A DNA stretch of 64,000 nt from Flammulina velutipes (GCA_011800155.1 CM022374.1:2418001-2482000); one strand, 5' to 3'; shown: positions 48,438-61,945, counted from the stretch's first letter. Notes: generated by a model not told the origin, from the letters alone. A program made the numbers and translations.

Positions 48438-50480
48438 ATGAACATGAGCGTAGGCGACAACACCACTGTCATTGGCGACCGCGACACCCTGAGGAAGGAG
48501 CAAGAGTTTTCTTTCAAGGATTCGACCAAGATTACTACTACTAATGCTACCTCGAGCAAGGGCAAAGGCGTGGAAGATTTCGCGTCCACGATCAACTACC
48601 TGGATCAGGAGCGAGCGTTCTTCGTCACCATAGGGAAGGAGGGTCTAATCGACGCTCTCGAGAAACTCGACAAGCAGCTTGTAAAGGTTAGTTGACCTCT
48701 GTCTTGTGTGCAGTTGTATTTACTGGACTCAACAGTCTGGCCGCAGCAACATCCTGTCGAAGAAGGTAAGCGACCTATCTGCATTGCCGCCTAACTTTCT
48801 CACATTTATTGTTAAGGCGCCTGTCAGCTGGATTGGACGTGAAATAAACCCTGGCCAGATTGGTTTTATCAACCATGGTGGATCTCCAAAGGTCTTGACG
48901 AAGCCTGGCCGTTACCCTCCTATGCCCCTCCGGAATTGGTGGGCAAGGACTTGGAAAGGTGTTAAAGGCTGTTAGTACATCTCTTCTCGAAGCACTCGCA
49001 ATTGACTCACGTCTTCATACACAGTGTCTGATACCGTCATTGAGTTTCACGGTTTGACAGTCGTGCAAGTATCGCAGAACCAAGCCGCGGTCGTCTCAGA
49101 TCCTCAGAACCATATCTTCGTCATCCGTAACGCCGGCTTCGTAGCCTTTGCCATCGAAGGAACCTACGACGTTCTTTCTATCGTGGACCAAACGCATCTG
49201 CCACATATGGTCAAAGATCCAGTCACGAAGAGTACATTAGGATGGACCCATGAAGTGACAATGTCTAGCCGAGTCAACGATCGCGAAAATCGTGATTTCG
49301 TTGTTGCGACTTTGTGAGCCAGTTTTATCCCTTCTCGAAATGATCACTCACACTCCAGCAGCCTTAACATACCGGCAAGCAATTGTGCAATTCTCCAGAA
49401 AGGCGACGATCTCGAGTTATTGGGAGCCGGACAAAGCGTCATCACTAATCCGAGTGTAACCCTACGTGGCCTATACACCCTTGGCGAGAACCAGATTGAA
49501 ATGCCCACGAAGGACATGTAAGCCTGATGTACCCATTCCAGAGCATGTTATTCTAACACATATCCAGCTTCACCCGAGACCAAGTCCCAGTCAGCCTGAC
49601 GATATACCTCAAATGGCAGCTCACCGAACCTTTGAAACTCGCTACACATGGCTACAACACTCCTTACGATGCTCTCAGAGATAAAACTCAATCGATCCTT
49701 ACTCAAATAGTCGCCCATCTCGATTACTCCGCCATGGTGAAGCAACGTTCTCTAGGCCCCGACAACATGGAAGACCGCACCGATCCTTCGTCTGCTTTCT
49801 TGGACGCTCTTCGCACTCGCGCGATGGACGAGATGCATGAGGCGGCTTTGGACTACGGCATAGTTCTCAAAGACCTTGGTAAGTTCTCATACATTCTCTG
49901 GCGATTTCCCTCTGAAGCGACTTCGTTACAGCCGTCATCGACCGACAATTCAAGGGAGAAATTGCAGCCACTATGGATAAGCTCACCACTCGTGCCCTCC
50001 AAGCACAAGTCGAAGCTGCTGTAAGTTTTTTGATATTCTTGTCTTCCTTTATAGCTGACAGCTTGTCAGAACGTCGACCGTGAAAACAGCAACAAAGTCA
50101 AGCAAGAGCAGGGTGCCTTGTCGGTGGCCCGTATCAAAGCCCAATCTCGCAACACTCAGGCCGACGCGGACGCTTACAGCGTCGTGACCGCTGCTAAGGC
50201 TCAAGCCCAGCGTCTCAAGATCGAAGCTGAAGCCAACGCAGAAGCTACACGTATGGCTGCTGAGGCTGATGCTGAAGCCATTCGTGTCAAAGCTGCTGCG
50301 GATGCTCAGGTTGTGGATGGATTCGCTAGGGAGATGGAGATGCGTAGGATAGAGGTATCCCGCGTCAAGGCCTTCGGGTCCAAGACGATCTTCGTGCCGT
50401 CTGAGGGACCAGGAGCACAGATGGGCAACGCCATGGCCATAGGAATGGCTGCTAATATGGGAACCAAGTCCCAGGATTAA
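48438..50480 (+). CDS. SPFH/band-7 domain protein
   Basis: ATG 48438 (MNMSVGDNTT; a second Met is two codons on). An N-terminal Ser/Thr-rich region precedes WIGREINPGQIGFINHGG and KVLTKPGRYPPM, which begin the band-7 (SPFH) domain. Then come IEFHGLTVVQVSQNQAAVV, NHIFVIRNAGFVAF, GVYT-like RGLYTLGENQIEMPTKDIFT, VSLTIYLKWQLTEPLKLA and ILTQIVAHLDYSAMV. The C-terminal exon is a long alanine/glutamate-rich helix (QADADAYSVVTAAKAQAQ, IEAEANAEATRMAAEADAEA), the stalk typical of flotillin/stomatin relatives. Seven or more short introns. SPFH proteins oligomerise on membranes and organise microdomains. No transmembrane anchor is obvious, so attachment may need a partner or lipid. The subfamily is not assigned. 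Confidence 0.8.
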
Positions 50481-50699
50481 TTCTATCAATGTTTGTTATT
50501 TAATAACCTCTACTCCCTTTAACGTATTGTATCGTCCTAGTCACTATGTACTTTTATATCGCCTTCTGTCCTGTATCTGTAATATCAACATGTTGGTGTT
50601 AACAAGCTGATTATTTGCAGCTAGAAAAATGCTAGGATTTCAAGATTACAAGGGTAATAACTTATGAGTAGAATATACAGTGTTAGGGAAGCAATAAGT

Positions 50700-51900
50700 T
50701 TACGAAACCTCCTCCATGTCCTCATCCTCATCTTCATCTTCATCCATATCGTCGTCCTCTTCCATTTTCGTAAGACCTGCCAGCGAGACCGGAGGCATAG
50801 GTACGCTTTCTGCCTTAACCTGTGAAGACACCTTTGTCAGATATTACGATGAACTAGTGAATGAACGCACCTTATCGTCTTTATAGATGTCCTTCAGTTC
50901 GTAGAAACCAGTGTATTCTCCACTCTTGTGGAGAAATGCAACCTCTAAGAGCGTCTCCTTGAGGAAAGCAGCAGGCTGTTGAGTTCGCTGCCGCAGATCT
51001 TTAATAGACCAGCGAGTAGGCTCTCGGAACAGCTGGAAAATGAGATCCAAGAGTTGGTTCCGAGGCATACGAGCCATCCGCTCTGCACCCTTTCCACGTG
51101 TCCTCGGTTTGGTTTGCTGGTATGGAGTGAGTGAGTGAGAGTGATAACGACGTTGTAGAAGCTTACCACCAAATCCGCAAAAGTGGACGTGCTCTGGCCC
51201 ACACCACTGCTGAGTCTGTTGATACCACCCTGGGTTAATCCAGAGTTTTCCATCCTCTTTATGCTGCGCACGGGGGTGTTTGCTTTCCGGTGGCGCTCCC
51301 GCATTTGACGTCTGTAATTTTCGTTGAAACCTGGTCGTAGATTGCACTCGTGCTTCACGCGTCCAGTGAGAATTGTGGTACGGGCTCGTGCATTGGCGGG
51401 GTAGTGGCCTGGGTGACCGCCGGTTGGATTGAAGGATGAGTCTTTGGGTCGTTCGGCAACGACAATCTGGTTATCCACAGAATCGTTGACCATGTCGAGC
51501 TCGTAACAGTCTGGCTCATTCTCGGCGGTAGGAAGGGTTTTTGCAGTGTCAAATATTGGCCGTTTGGGATTGTGTTGGGCGGCAGGAGTTGGAGGTAGGA
51601 AAAGGACGATGCGGGGTGATTTTCCACCTGGGCCAGCGTCGTTGTACACACGTATAGTCGCTAGATGGACATCCTCAACGTTCACAGCCGCCCATCGCTC
51701 CATTAGAGACTTTGGTATCTGCGCCATATAAACAATAGGTTTCAACGACCGTTGCGGTCGCGCACCTTTACAAGCCAGACACGGCCATTTCCCTGGTCAA
51801 GCATTAAGTTTTCATCCGGGTCGGGTAGATGGTCGTCGTCGTCAGGTGCGTTCTCTGAGTCGAAAACCTTCTTGTCGTCGTCGACAGCAGGACCGTCCAT
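50700..51900 (-). CDS. Transcription initiation factor IIF subunit beta (RAP30/Tfg2-like)
   Basis: ATG 51900 begins MDGPAVDDDKKVFDSE. The first intron (51756-51711, gtgcgc...gcgcag) joins GRVWLVK to IPKSLMERWAAV, the conserved dimerisation start of TFIIF beta (VWLVKVPKxLxxxW). Then come HPGHYPANARARTTILTGRVKHEC (conserved KVKxEC-type strand), RRQMRERHRKANTPVRSIKR and, after another intron, the C-terminal winged helix: MPRNQLLDLIFQLFREPTRW, SIKDLRQRTQQPAAFLKE and FYELKDIYK. A short acidic tail ends MEEVS. With TFIIF alpha the protein recruits RNA polymerase II to promoters and influences start-site selection. The gene is divergent from a Zn2Cys6 factor 203 bp away. Confidence 0.9.
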
Positions 51901-52102
51901 GATGGTAAGAAAGAAAGATGAGAGACGCCTTGTGTAACAATGGTGGCGCGAGAACAAGCAGTGCCGGCCCGGGGTACCGACATGCACCGATCTGTGCCGT
52001 GATTGCTTGATTATCAAACCTGAAACTCACGGACTGCGATATCATTATGTTTCCAAGCAGTTTATCTTGGCCTTCCCTTTTACAAGGACTATCACCACCA
52101 AA

Positions 52103-55100
52103 ATGGATAGCTCGTCTCTCCCTACAAAGAAACGACGCCTGCGCGGTGAGCAACACTGACAGCGAGCTCTGACCTTGTACTAACAAAGGAACGCAGGTGC
52201 TTGCGATCTATGCAAGTTGAAGAAAAGTACGTGTCCGCAATGCTGCGCAGACTGCATTTGTTGACTTTGAGGCAGCACGATGTACGCCTTACCCTTATTT
52301 TGGGAACATAGCCTGAGACTTGTCCAGGTGACAGTGCAAAAATGCCCAATAGTATATGCTCAAACTGTATCGCATACAACGAGAAGTGTACGCACGACAT
52401 GGCCTCAAAGGTTCGTTTTCAGATAGTGCATATACTATACCCCCTCTAACGAAGCCAGTAGCTGGGCAAAAAGCCTGCCTACAAGTATGTAGATTGTTGA
52501 CACAGTGCAATCGAACCTAACAGAGACGTAGCTTCATCAATTACTCCGTCGCCAACGAATCAGGCTCAGGCAACAGCGGCAGCTTGACAAGGGTATGATC
52601 ATCTTCGATACTGATCCATGTCTGACCATCACTAGGTCACAACAACGCCCGACGACGAGCTTGACATTCCTATCTCTCAAATCCTGGCATCGCCGCCCCG
52701 GCTGCCTAATGATACACCCACCTTACACCGTCTCGTTGTTGAACTCGCCGAACGAGTTCGCGACTTGACTTCAGAACTCGCCGTTTGTCGTCAAGTCATA
52801 GCTCGTGAAGTCTCTGGTTCAGCTTCCCTCAAGGATGGCGTATCCCCATCCACTGCTGCCACTGCCATTGTCGACGAAGATATAGCGACGCTAATGGAGG
52901 ATAAGACTGATCTAGTTCTTACCGACACTCTGAAGCGCCTCACCATTGGTCAATCCCGCCACAGGCACTATGGAAAATCGAGCGGAATCATGTTGATGAA
53001 GAATGCGATGGACATCAAAAAGCAGCTGACAGGCAACCCCGAGGGTTTAGTCCTTAACGTGAAACGAGCAGCATTTTGGAATGATCAACCAGTATGTGAA
53101 TCATTCGTACCCACAGCGTATCCTGACCAGTTAAAAGTGGCAAAAAGCTCTCCATGAAGACGCCTATGTGCCTCCGTACGTATTCCCAGAGGACGACTTG
53201 ATCACCCTGCTCGTGGACAAATATTTCGCAGAAGATGACATTCTAATCAATCTTTTCTACCGACCGGGCTTCGAGAGAAAAGTTGCTCAGGGGGTTTACC
53301 AATACGACAGGGGTTTTGGTGCTGTTCTACTGGCTGTCTGTGCATTAGGTTCGCGCTATATGGACGATCCCAGAGTTTTCCTCGATCCCGCGCAGGAGCA
53401 TACAGCAGGCTGGCAATGGTTCAGGCAGATATGCCCAATCCCGGCATCGTTCGCGACTCCTCCTACTCTTTATGACCTACAAACGTATACCGTGAGTCAC
53501 CTTTCAATGACATATCCTCAACCTCACTGTTGTATCCTCAGCTCTCAGTTTTGTACGCTAACGGGACTACTACCCCCGAATCAAGTTGGGTACTTCCTGG
53601 CTTTGGCCTTCGCCTGGCCCAAGCAGTTGGTGCGCATCGTCGGAGGCCCAGCGAAGAGCCGTCGATTGAAAACGAAGAATGGAAACGTGTCTTTTGGGCA
53701 CTCTTATGCTGTGATACCATTAGTGCTGTAACAACTGGAAGGCCGACTTGTATGGCAGTCGATGAGTGAGTTTCAATGTTCAAACTTCGTAACCTTATTT
53801 AACGGCATATAGCTACGATGTTCAGCCGTCGATAAATGTGGACGACGAATACTGGGAACATCCTGATCCAAATTTGAGGTTCAAGCAACCTGCCGGGATA
53901 CCGTCAAAAGCGGAATGTTGGGTCCAGTTCTCCAAACTGTTAGAGATTTTAAGCTTTGCTCATCGGTCGATTGTGAGTGTTCGGCCTCCCGAGGAAAGTT
54001 TCTAAATTGATCCATGTCCAGTATGCTCCTCGGCGCACCGCTGTATCTGCTAGTTTAACACTCCCAGACTGGGATAAGAATGTCATGGTCACCGTTGACT
54101 CTGCGTTGAATAAGTGGGTTGATGCCATTCCCGACTATTGTAAGGGCTACCGTCTTTCGGCTGGATGCAATGCTCACAAGTTCGATATAGTAAGATGGAA
54201 TCCTCACAATACGAACCTTCTCCACTTCAAGCAGTCGATGTCAATGTATGCGGCGTACTACTTCACCCAAATCCAAGTACACCGCCCATTCATATCAAAC
54301 TTCGGTACTACCTCGACGGTATCTCCATTATCATTCCCTTCTCTCGCAATCTGCGTCAACGCGGCCAGAGCATGCTGTCATGTTGTAGACATTTACCATC
54401 AGCGTGGCTTGGAACCTGTGTTCCTTGTACAGGTTAGTGGTTTTCTTAATTGTATGGATTGACATTGATGATTTCGTGAAGATCATGATTTTTTACTCCG
54501 CCATAGTCCTCACGATAAACATCTGGAGGAACAAGGCAGCGGGCTCTCATTCTCAAGTCAATAAGGACCTTGGGAATATTGATAAATGTTTGAATATCCT
54601 CAGAATCCATGAGAGAAGGTAAGTTTTGATTCATCCCGTCGCTCTCGTACTCATCATTTTAGATGGCAAATTGCAGGGCGTTATGCGTATGTTTCTTCAT
54701 TCCAACACGACACTTTTTTTTGCTGACCTGCGGGGTAGCGATATGATCAGAGCGCTTCTAGCTGACTTGGAGGATGTACCAACAGCTACCACAGAGCCTA
54801 CATCGCAGAAACGAGGACGGGATGATGTACCTGTTTACGACTCTTCACAACTCACAGACTGGCCGTATATACCCACTCCAATGTCTTCGTCAAGCCATCC
54901 GCCCTCGTTCACTCCTGACACTAACCTATTCCTTCCTGTGTATACTGATGAGCTTGGAAAGCCATCGCCACCATCGCATGAAGCGGAACCCACGTCGCTG
55001 AATGATGGTGCATACGACTATGCCGCTTGGTTCCAGGAACACATACCGGTGGAAGGACAAGACTGGGTTTCGGGAACCAACTTGTATGGACGGTTCAGTG

Positions 55101-55290
55101 GCGGATTCTTGACTTCGTTCATGGGACATTCCGGTACGCTGATGTGTTTCGACAAGGAGACATTCATGGCTGATTCAGACTTTGTATAGATGCTCAATAC
55201 GAGATTGGGCAAGATTTGAACTTGAATGCGGTGGATCAAGAAATGGCGTCTTGGTTTGGGTCGATGCCAGAGATAACGCCCGGTCTTTAG
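52103..55290 (+). CDS. Zn(2)-Cys(6) transcription factor with fungal_trans domain
   Basis: ATG 52103 (MDSSSLPTKKRRLRG). The zinc cluster is spread over four exons, one of only 6 nt (52276-52281); splicing gives CDLCKLKKTRCDSAKMP then ICSNCIAYNEKC, with Cys spacing 2-6-9-2-6. A leucine-rich coiled segment follows (LHRLVVELAERVRDLTSELA). The fungal_trans middle-homology domain (PF04082 type) spans about 53160-54460: PEDDLITLLVDKYF, FGAVLLAVCALGSRY, YDLQTYTLSVLYANG, GLRLAQAVGAHRRR, RVFWALLCCDTISAVTTGRP and FKQSMSMYAAYYFTQIQVHRPFI split across exons. The C-terminus is Pro/Ser-rich. A last intron (gtacgc at about 55135 to tatag at 55191) leads to DAQYEIGQDLNLNAVDQE and the stop at 55290. Regulated genes are unknown. 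Confidence 0.85.
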
Positions 55291-56520
55291 TGGAGTCGCG
55301 CACGGAGACCTCTTATTACGACATCCTTACCTTCAGATTCGCGCCCACCCCGATGCTCTGTTTATACCTGCCAATATAAAACTATACCATTCCTCGATTC
55401 CAACAGTATGTTGGACGTCGTTGTGTAAACTTGCCGACCTCTTCAAAAAAAACATCGGTTCGACAAAGCTCAGTCATCTTCCCAGTGTGTGGCGCGATGA
55501 TGTTAATTAAAACTAGGCACGGGTGCTTGGGTACGCTGCCTCGTGTATGTTGTGCGTTGAGGTTGAAAACGGATGTCCTTCTAAGCGCCGCGAAATCAGA
55601 AGAAAGATCTAGACCAAGCCTGAGCGAGCGCTAGCTGTGACGCTTGTTCCTGTGCATGTTCGGTAGCATTGGCATTCTTGGATGAGGCGGTATTTGAGGT
55701 AGAAGAGAATTTAGCAGCTGATAGCTGTAAACTTTTCAAGAAAGTTTAAAAGCTATGTCACATAAATATGTGAATGCGGCAGAAGACGGATTTAGCTGTT
55801 AACAGCTGTTGCGCCACAGCTGAAGAAGGCATTCATTTCCAGGCAGGCGGTTCTGTGATATATCGGGCAGAGAGCCAGGATTGAGAGCAGGATATTCTAA
55901 ACGCAGATAGATTATAGATGAAGATGAATTGTGGATCCGATGGACCCACAAAGCAATTGATCGAAGGCCATATCCGGACCGTCGGTACAAATTCAATTTG
56001 CGGCTTGTCTTTACTCCATGTGCAAACACGACGCGACGTCTGCGAATCTCCAGTGGACAGCAAGCTATTTGCTCTCTTTCTGTTCGATTCTTGCATAGCA
56101 TCATCCATCAGCCGCCGTATTAGCGCCTGGCAAGCCTAAGCGCCTGCACAGCAACGATAAGAAAACACAATGCTTGGAAGGATTCTATCGATTATACTCG
56201 GCGACGCAGGTCTTGTGGTGCGTATTTTTTCGCCATATATGGACCGGATCTGACATTCAGTGTAGTTGGATTTCTTTCTCCCAGCATGAGTTTTACAGCT
56301 ATGGATGATACCATCAGTCACTGGGAACGTGGCCAACGCCGGGGCCGTAATCCTGACGAAAAGAGTCATGATTCGACTACATATTGGGCCTAGATAGGCA
56401 TGGGGCAGGCTCGCACAGCTTTATCACCTTGCTCTCAACAGCACTTGGTTCAGATTCCTATAATAGCGTCCATCCATACCGGGAGACGCCTCCTGCCATT
56501 CCCTGCTCCTTCTTGCTGCC
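55291..56520. other. Gene-free region
   Basis: No supported gene. Contains a 14-bp palindrome, AGCTGTTAACAGCT (55794-55807), among several AGCTGT copies between 55700 and 55830. A leader of the next gene is likely at the right end. Confidence 0.45.
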
Positions 56521-57612
56521 ATGAACGACGACAACGCGTATGCCTCGATTTGCGTACAGCCGCCTGACGACGATGCGGGCAATGACATGCTGGGTGCAAT
56601 GGCTCTTGACATGTCACCGCCGCCTAGCAATCACGGTACGCGATTGCCTGACTCTGCTTTTCTTTACTGACGTGTTTTAGGTTCTCCTTGGGCTGACTCG
56701 TACGCGTTACCCATCCAGTCCATGAAGCGCTCCATGACACCAAATAACGCCGCAACACCCAACCTCTCTATTCCATCCCCCCTGTACTACCCTGGCGGCT
56801 CAGAATACGACCCAGCATATAGCCCTGTGCCCTCGCCTTACTCGCCATCAATATCCCTCGCGCAAATCGAGACTATCTCCCCATACCTATCGCCCATCTC
56901 TCCTTCTCCTGGGCTCAGTCCTGGCTCCTCCCCGCAGTCATACAACGACAGCCTTCTCTCTCCGTACAGTCCGTACAGCGCTCAGTCGGGCTCGTTCAAC
57001 ACGAGCAGCGAGTCTATACACAGTTTACTGATGAGTCCATCAGAGATGCGTGGGCGATCGCTAAGCCGCGAAGGCTTTCTCACACAAGGAAGGTCCTCCC
57101 GTTCACCGAGCGCCACAGGCCTTGGGCTGGACAGCTTTGATACCCTCTCTATGGCGTCACCTCTTGACGAATTTCGACACCTCGACGAGGATGACTACGT
57201 GGAAGTGGCATCTTCTCCCACCTGTATAGATCCTCGAGGATCAGTACAGTCTCCGGAGCCGGAACCACCGCGATTATGTGTCGCTTCCGAGGCCGTATTG
57301 AATGCCAGCATGAGCAGAAGGAAAAAGGCAGGCATGTTTAAATGCCATATCTGCCCTCGCGATTTTACCGCAAGGCATAACCTGACGAGTAAGTCGTTAG
57401 TCTCTTTGTTGTTGTTGTTGTTCAGTTTAACGCGTCACATAGACCATATCAATGCTCATAACAACAAACGAGAGCATAAATGCACTTTTTGTGAAAGTGC
57501 GTTCTGTACGGCGGCTGTCTTGAGCCGCCACATCAAGACTAAGCATGCAGAGCATGCGCCTGTTTCCCGTTCGCGCAGGTCTCGCAAGTCCAAGCGTGGT
57601 ACAGCATACTAG
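56521..57612 (+). CDS. C2H2 zinc-finger transcription factor with Ser/Pro/Tyr-rich N-terminus
   Basis: ATG 56521 (MNDDNAYASICVQPPDDD). One intron near 56635-56680 joins SNHG to SPWADSYALP. The next 200 residues are Ser/Pro/Tyr-rich (SPYSPSISLAQIETISPYLS), a probable activation region. Two fingers end the protein: CHICPRDFTARHNLTNHINAH, completed by splicing out an intron at about 57389-57443, and CTFCESAFCTAAVLSRHIKTKH. The basic tail RRSRKSKRG follows the fingers. It shares composition and C-terminal finger position with the genes at 31960 and 60616, but the fingers differ. Target sites are unknown. Confidence 0.75.
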
Positions 57613-60600
57613 ACAACGTTTATACTCTCCTCCATCACGACTTCTTTCGACCTTTTTATGCTGTGTGCAATTGCTTTTTTGTATATCTTAGTATTTCTAT
57701 CCTAGTAATTTGTATCAGCATGTAGCCTTCGCACCCCACACTGTATCTATGGATCTGTCTTCAATTCAAAATCACTCTAGCTCTCCCTTCGGCGGCGGAC
57801 TAATGATTTCGTATGACCGCCATCTGACAGTTGGATCTGCACAGATTTCTCCGTGAGGCAGTACCACTCCGGTTATTATCCACGAGGACGAACCATAGAT
57901 TCATCTCGCTAACCACGTACATATTGTTCTTGAGGCGATGTCGGAATACATGGAAATCGGAATCGGAATCGAGTTTCCTTCATCAATACATGCGCTGAAC
58001 ACGTTGCATATAGTCTAGGTATTCGGACTGTGTGAGCACCCTGATAATGGTGGAAAACCACTCATAATACGATCAGGTCGTTCTTAAATGAATATGTCCA
58101 TAAATGTGGCGTACGTCCGATGCCCGACGAGATGCCTAACAATTACTCAGATCTTATGCACAGCATAGGAAACTTAGTTTTGAGCCTGAAGATCAAAATT
58201 TGTCGCGCAAATCTCGTGTTGAACGCGTCGTTCGTATCGTGTAAATTTTGGGGCATGGTTGTTGGCAATGAACGGCGTGATGACATAATAATAGTTTGAG
58301 GTCTTTCTTGTGACCACCATCTTCCTGCTAAGCACTTGCTTCTAAGTCAAGTTCTCTGTGTATCGAATGAATTCCGTGTCCTATACGTCTTGAGGAACTG
58401 CTTCTTATTTATTTTTGTTCTACTGCGGCAAAATAGACTGGACTGCCTTCGGCTTTCTCATCGATTAATTGGTGGCGCACCCGGTGTCGTATTCCTTGGC
58501 TCAGTTCGGGTGTTAGACCGCTTTTTCGGTACGCAATCATAGTTAGACTATTTGCATACTGGCTGAAAAAAATTATGATGACAGTTTGGAGACCTTTGAG
58601 TCGAAAGGTCATTGGTTCGATGGGCAGTCGGTCGCGAGGAGAGCCTCGTTCTACTAGGGTCGTATTGTCCATTCCTAGAAGTTCTCCTGTATAGATGGGC
58701 GCGGGATCGTATCGTCAAAAGGTACCAGTGGGTGTTCCCACCATGGCCATGTCCCGTGCATCGGTTCTGTGCGTAACAATTTGTGAAGACCTGTATACAT
58801 GTCCACCTAATACTCATACAGGTATCATTACCTCATGGCTACCTCTCACTGCACCGAAATCGCTGCCAATCGTGGATACGAACCGACGCTTTGAATGTGC
58901 CATGGGGTTATTGTGATTCGTAAGAGGTGTCGGCCATAAGCGAGATTCAGGAAAGGAGAAAATCAGACACCAGATCTAGACGATACCACGGGTCTCTCGT
59001 GCAAAATCAGGAATATCTCAAGGGGAAATCAGGAAGAACCCGACCTCGGCGTGGCTCACTCACTTGGATGCCGGCCTGACTCGACTGGACGTTTAAACGG
59101 ATACTTTGCTGGGATAGCTTAGCTTAAGTTAACCAAACTCGAAACTGGGCAACGGGCGTTATGGACAGATAATTGAGTAGTGATCTCTCCGCCCTATCTC
59201 CATACGAAGTCAATACAATATTATCATTTGTTCTACGGAGGAGATTTTCTCGTCAGCGTGGAGACATGACGATCTGGGGACAAGGCGGTACTTTCCGGGG
59301 TTACGAAAGTCCTCGGGCGCAGTGGCGGTATACTATTAAATGCATCAAAACGCGACGAACACGTTTGTAAGGGATATGGATTCTGGATGTGAGAGGCGAG
59401 GCGAGGCGGGTAAACGCATGCGATGCATGTATATGTGTGGTGGCGTTGAAACGAACCGGAAAGCGGTGGTTTGTGACCTAGGATATGATTTATGAGGATG
59501 GTGCATATGCTGGCATCATCATCACTCCCCAGCATGCTGGGACCTCAACTCTTATGCTCATTGGCTCTTATCTCAAGGTATATCATGCGTCGTTTCTGTT
59601 GGATCCTGGAAATAGAATCTGGATGTAGTTGGGACGTAGGCAGACGCGCCTCCAAAGCACGTGATAGCAACGCGTAGTTGAAATTTCAAATTCATCTTCG
59701 CGTCGATCCTTACATTACCATATAGATGCAAGATTCAACAACCAACAACCTTTCAATTCGTTTCCGCGAGACACGCGAGTTCCCACGCCTTGGCGCGCAT
59801 CTCTCGGACTCAGAAGTGCTGAGTTTTACCCACTTTATTGATAATACACCGTGACTTCTGGTTTCGGTTAGTATAGCTCTACGGGTACGTTCAGGCGGGG
59901 CAAGCCCCAGGCCCCAGGCTCCCCCGATGACTCGCTATCCTCGGCAACTTCGTCGTCCGACAAATCTGTAAAGTAACAGACCATGTTACAAGAACATCCT
60001 GGTAGCATGTTAAGATCTTGTGTCCGCACGATGGCAATCATGGTCTCGTCTCTTGTATGCCCTCTACCCTCTTGTCCTGCTGAGCCCTTCCCCCGGACCT
60101 GGCCAGATCCTGGCATTGTTGGCATACAAGTCGGCGTAGGCCCTCAAATTCCTGTGGTAAAAATTAGACATGCCGAACTTCCATGCTTGTCGTACAGTTA
60201 AGATAGATGAAGATACTTCCAGGAAGATAAACACATCCTGAACTCATCCACAGCAGAGGCACTGACCGTTTCCCCATTTAGATAATTCCCACAAGTGAAA
60301 ACGGCCAACGACCAATAGCCGAGTTTTGCCCCAACACTTGCTCAACACGATCTCCTTTGGGTTATCCAACCTCTCTTTCTACCTCATCGCGGCAGTTTTC
60401 CTAGTTCCCATGTCACTCAATTATTCGCCCTCACCTTCGGGTGTTCGGATGTACTACAAACGGCCCCGGACTCGGGCTGGCATACGATGCGCCGACTCAT
60501 CGAACATCGAACAGCTATCGAGATTAGGCCAAGTTTAATATTTAAGCAAACCCCATTTTTTCTTGGAATCTCACTTTCATTCCCTTCTCTATCCTTTCAA

Positions 60601-60615
60601 CGAACTATCGACCCA
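57613..60615. other. 3 kb gene-free region
   Basis: No supported gene. Noted items: a short ATCGGA tandem repeat at about 57954-57973; a B-box-like GGTTCGATGGG near 58615 that does not fold as a tRNA; and an 85-codon minus ORF (59868-60125) with an ATG and an acidic C-terminus (DLSDDEVAEDSESSGEP) but no known family. The rest looks like spacer. Confidence 0.4.
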
Positions 60616-61945
60616 ATGGGCGACAACGATCAGCTTGAATGGCTCTTGTGCGTCGCATATGGGCTCCTCTGGTTCGTTCTTGCTGATCTATCCTGTTATA
60701 GTGACGAGTCTTTTGACGCGGCGGATCCGACGAATACATCCCAACTGGATTATAGATATGAGGTTTCCATCGAACAGCCCGAGTCGTTGCTCTTCCAAAG
60801 CCAGCAGGCCTCAGGACTAGGTGCGTGGTGGACTGTCGTCATAGGCTGTGTTCTGAGCCATTCCGTCAGACAATGAGGCCATCCGCCTTCACATCGCCAC
60901 CGACTACAACGCCCCCAAGTCGCCTATAGGTAGGCGTCCTGCTGTTGTACCTTTTTACCTCGACTGACTAGTCTCGCCAAGATCGTATCTATGGTTCGCC
61001 ACATGGATCTATCGCCTCAGGTCTTTCCGACGACGAGACCCTTTATACCCCAGCCTCCAATGTAGGAGGCGCGATTCCAGAGCTACCCCGCCCCTCGCCG
61101 TCCCAGCATCTCACTGTCCCCGAATGGGACTACAAGCACGCAGGCACAGATATACGGTCTCTGCGTTCAAGCATGCCGCCGGAAGCCATATATATGTATC
61201 GCGATACTCAAGGCTGGTCCCCCGCCTCTTCACCGTCCCCTAACATCAATACCGTTTTCCTTGATGACGACGACGACGACTTTCAAGGTAGACTCGTCCT
61301 GCGTCGGCACTCCCATTCTGGATATCCTTCGCAAGGCATACCACACCCGACTCCTTCCAACTCTTCTTCCCCCGGGTTGTCAGTCAACGGTCTCGATGAC
61401 CTCCAGCTCGATGACAGGAGCAGTAGTCGCACGTCGTCGATGATACCAGCCTCGTCCAGCTCGACGCATCATCAAGTGACGTTGCCCATCATGTTCGGCT
61501 ACGGTGAAGACATCTCGGGAGCATTCTTGACCTCGTACAACGCACCGCCCTTTCCTCAGCCATCGTTCAATCCAGAGCCAAGCATCCCCCACGTACCGGT
61601 GGGTACCAAACGGCGAATTAAGGGTGCACTCCGTCGGCGTGGCCCAGATTTCAACAGCATCAAGAATCGTACCAAGAACGTGAATCCTCGTCCTAAGGTT
61701 TTCTGCACATTCGATGGCTGTAATAATCTGGGTTTTGCCACTCAGGGAACCTTGAAACGTGAGAGTTCAATCTTAATCATCTGGAGCTATTATGCTAAAT
61801 TATCATCGTAGGCCACGTAAATGACAAACACACTGGGAAGGAACATCTCTGTCCTATGTGCTCACACATGTTTGCCGACTCCACGTCGGTTGGTCGGCAC
61901 CAGCGCGATGTGCATGGCAAGGCTACACTTCGTCGCAAGAAATAG
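60616..61945 (+). CDS. C2H2 zinc-finger protein, two terminal fingers
   Basis: ATG 60616 (MGDNDQLEWL). Short introns at about 60650-60700, 60821-60869 and 60928-60981 join DESFDAADPTNTS, QASGLDNEAIRLHI and SPIDRIYGSPHGS in one frame; the third uses acceptor gccaag. A long Ser/Pro-rich region then runs through MPPEAIYMYRDTQGWSP, an acidic DDDDDD run and TKRRIKGALRRRG (basic, nuclear localisation-like). The C-terminal fingers are CTFDGCNNLGFATQGTLKRH (split by an intron at about 61760-61811) with its second His in VNDKH, and CPMCSHMFADSTSVGRH with QRDVHG. The stop is at 61943-61945. Probable DNA-binding regulator; unassigned subfamily. Confidence 0.75.

Noticed and set aside
58560..58640. B-box-like GGTTCGATGGG with a hairpin GACCTTT/AAAGGTC upstream
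   Set aside because: The T stem does not pair and there is no acceptor stem; at best a relic, not supportable.
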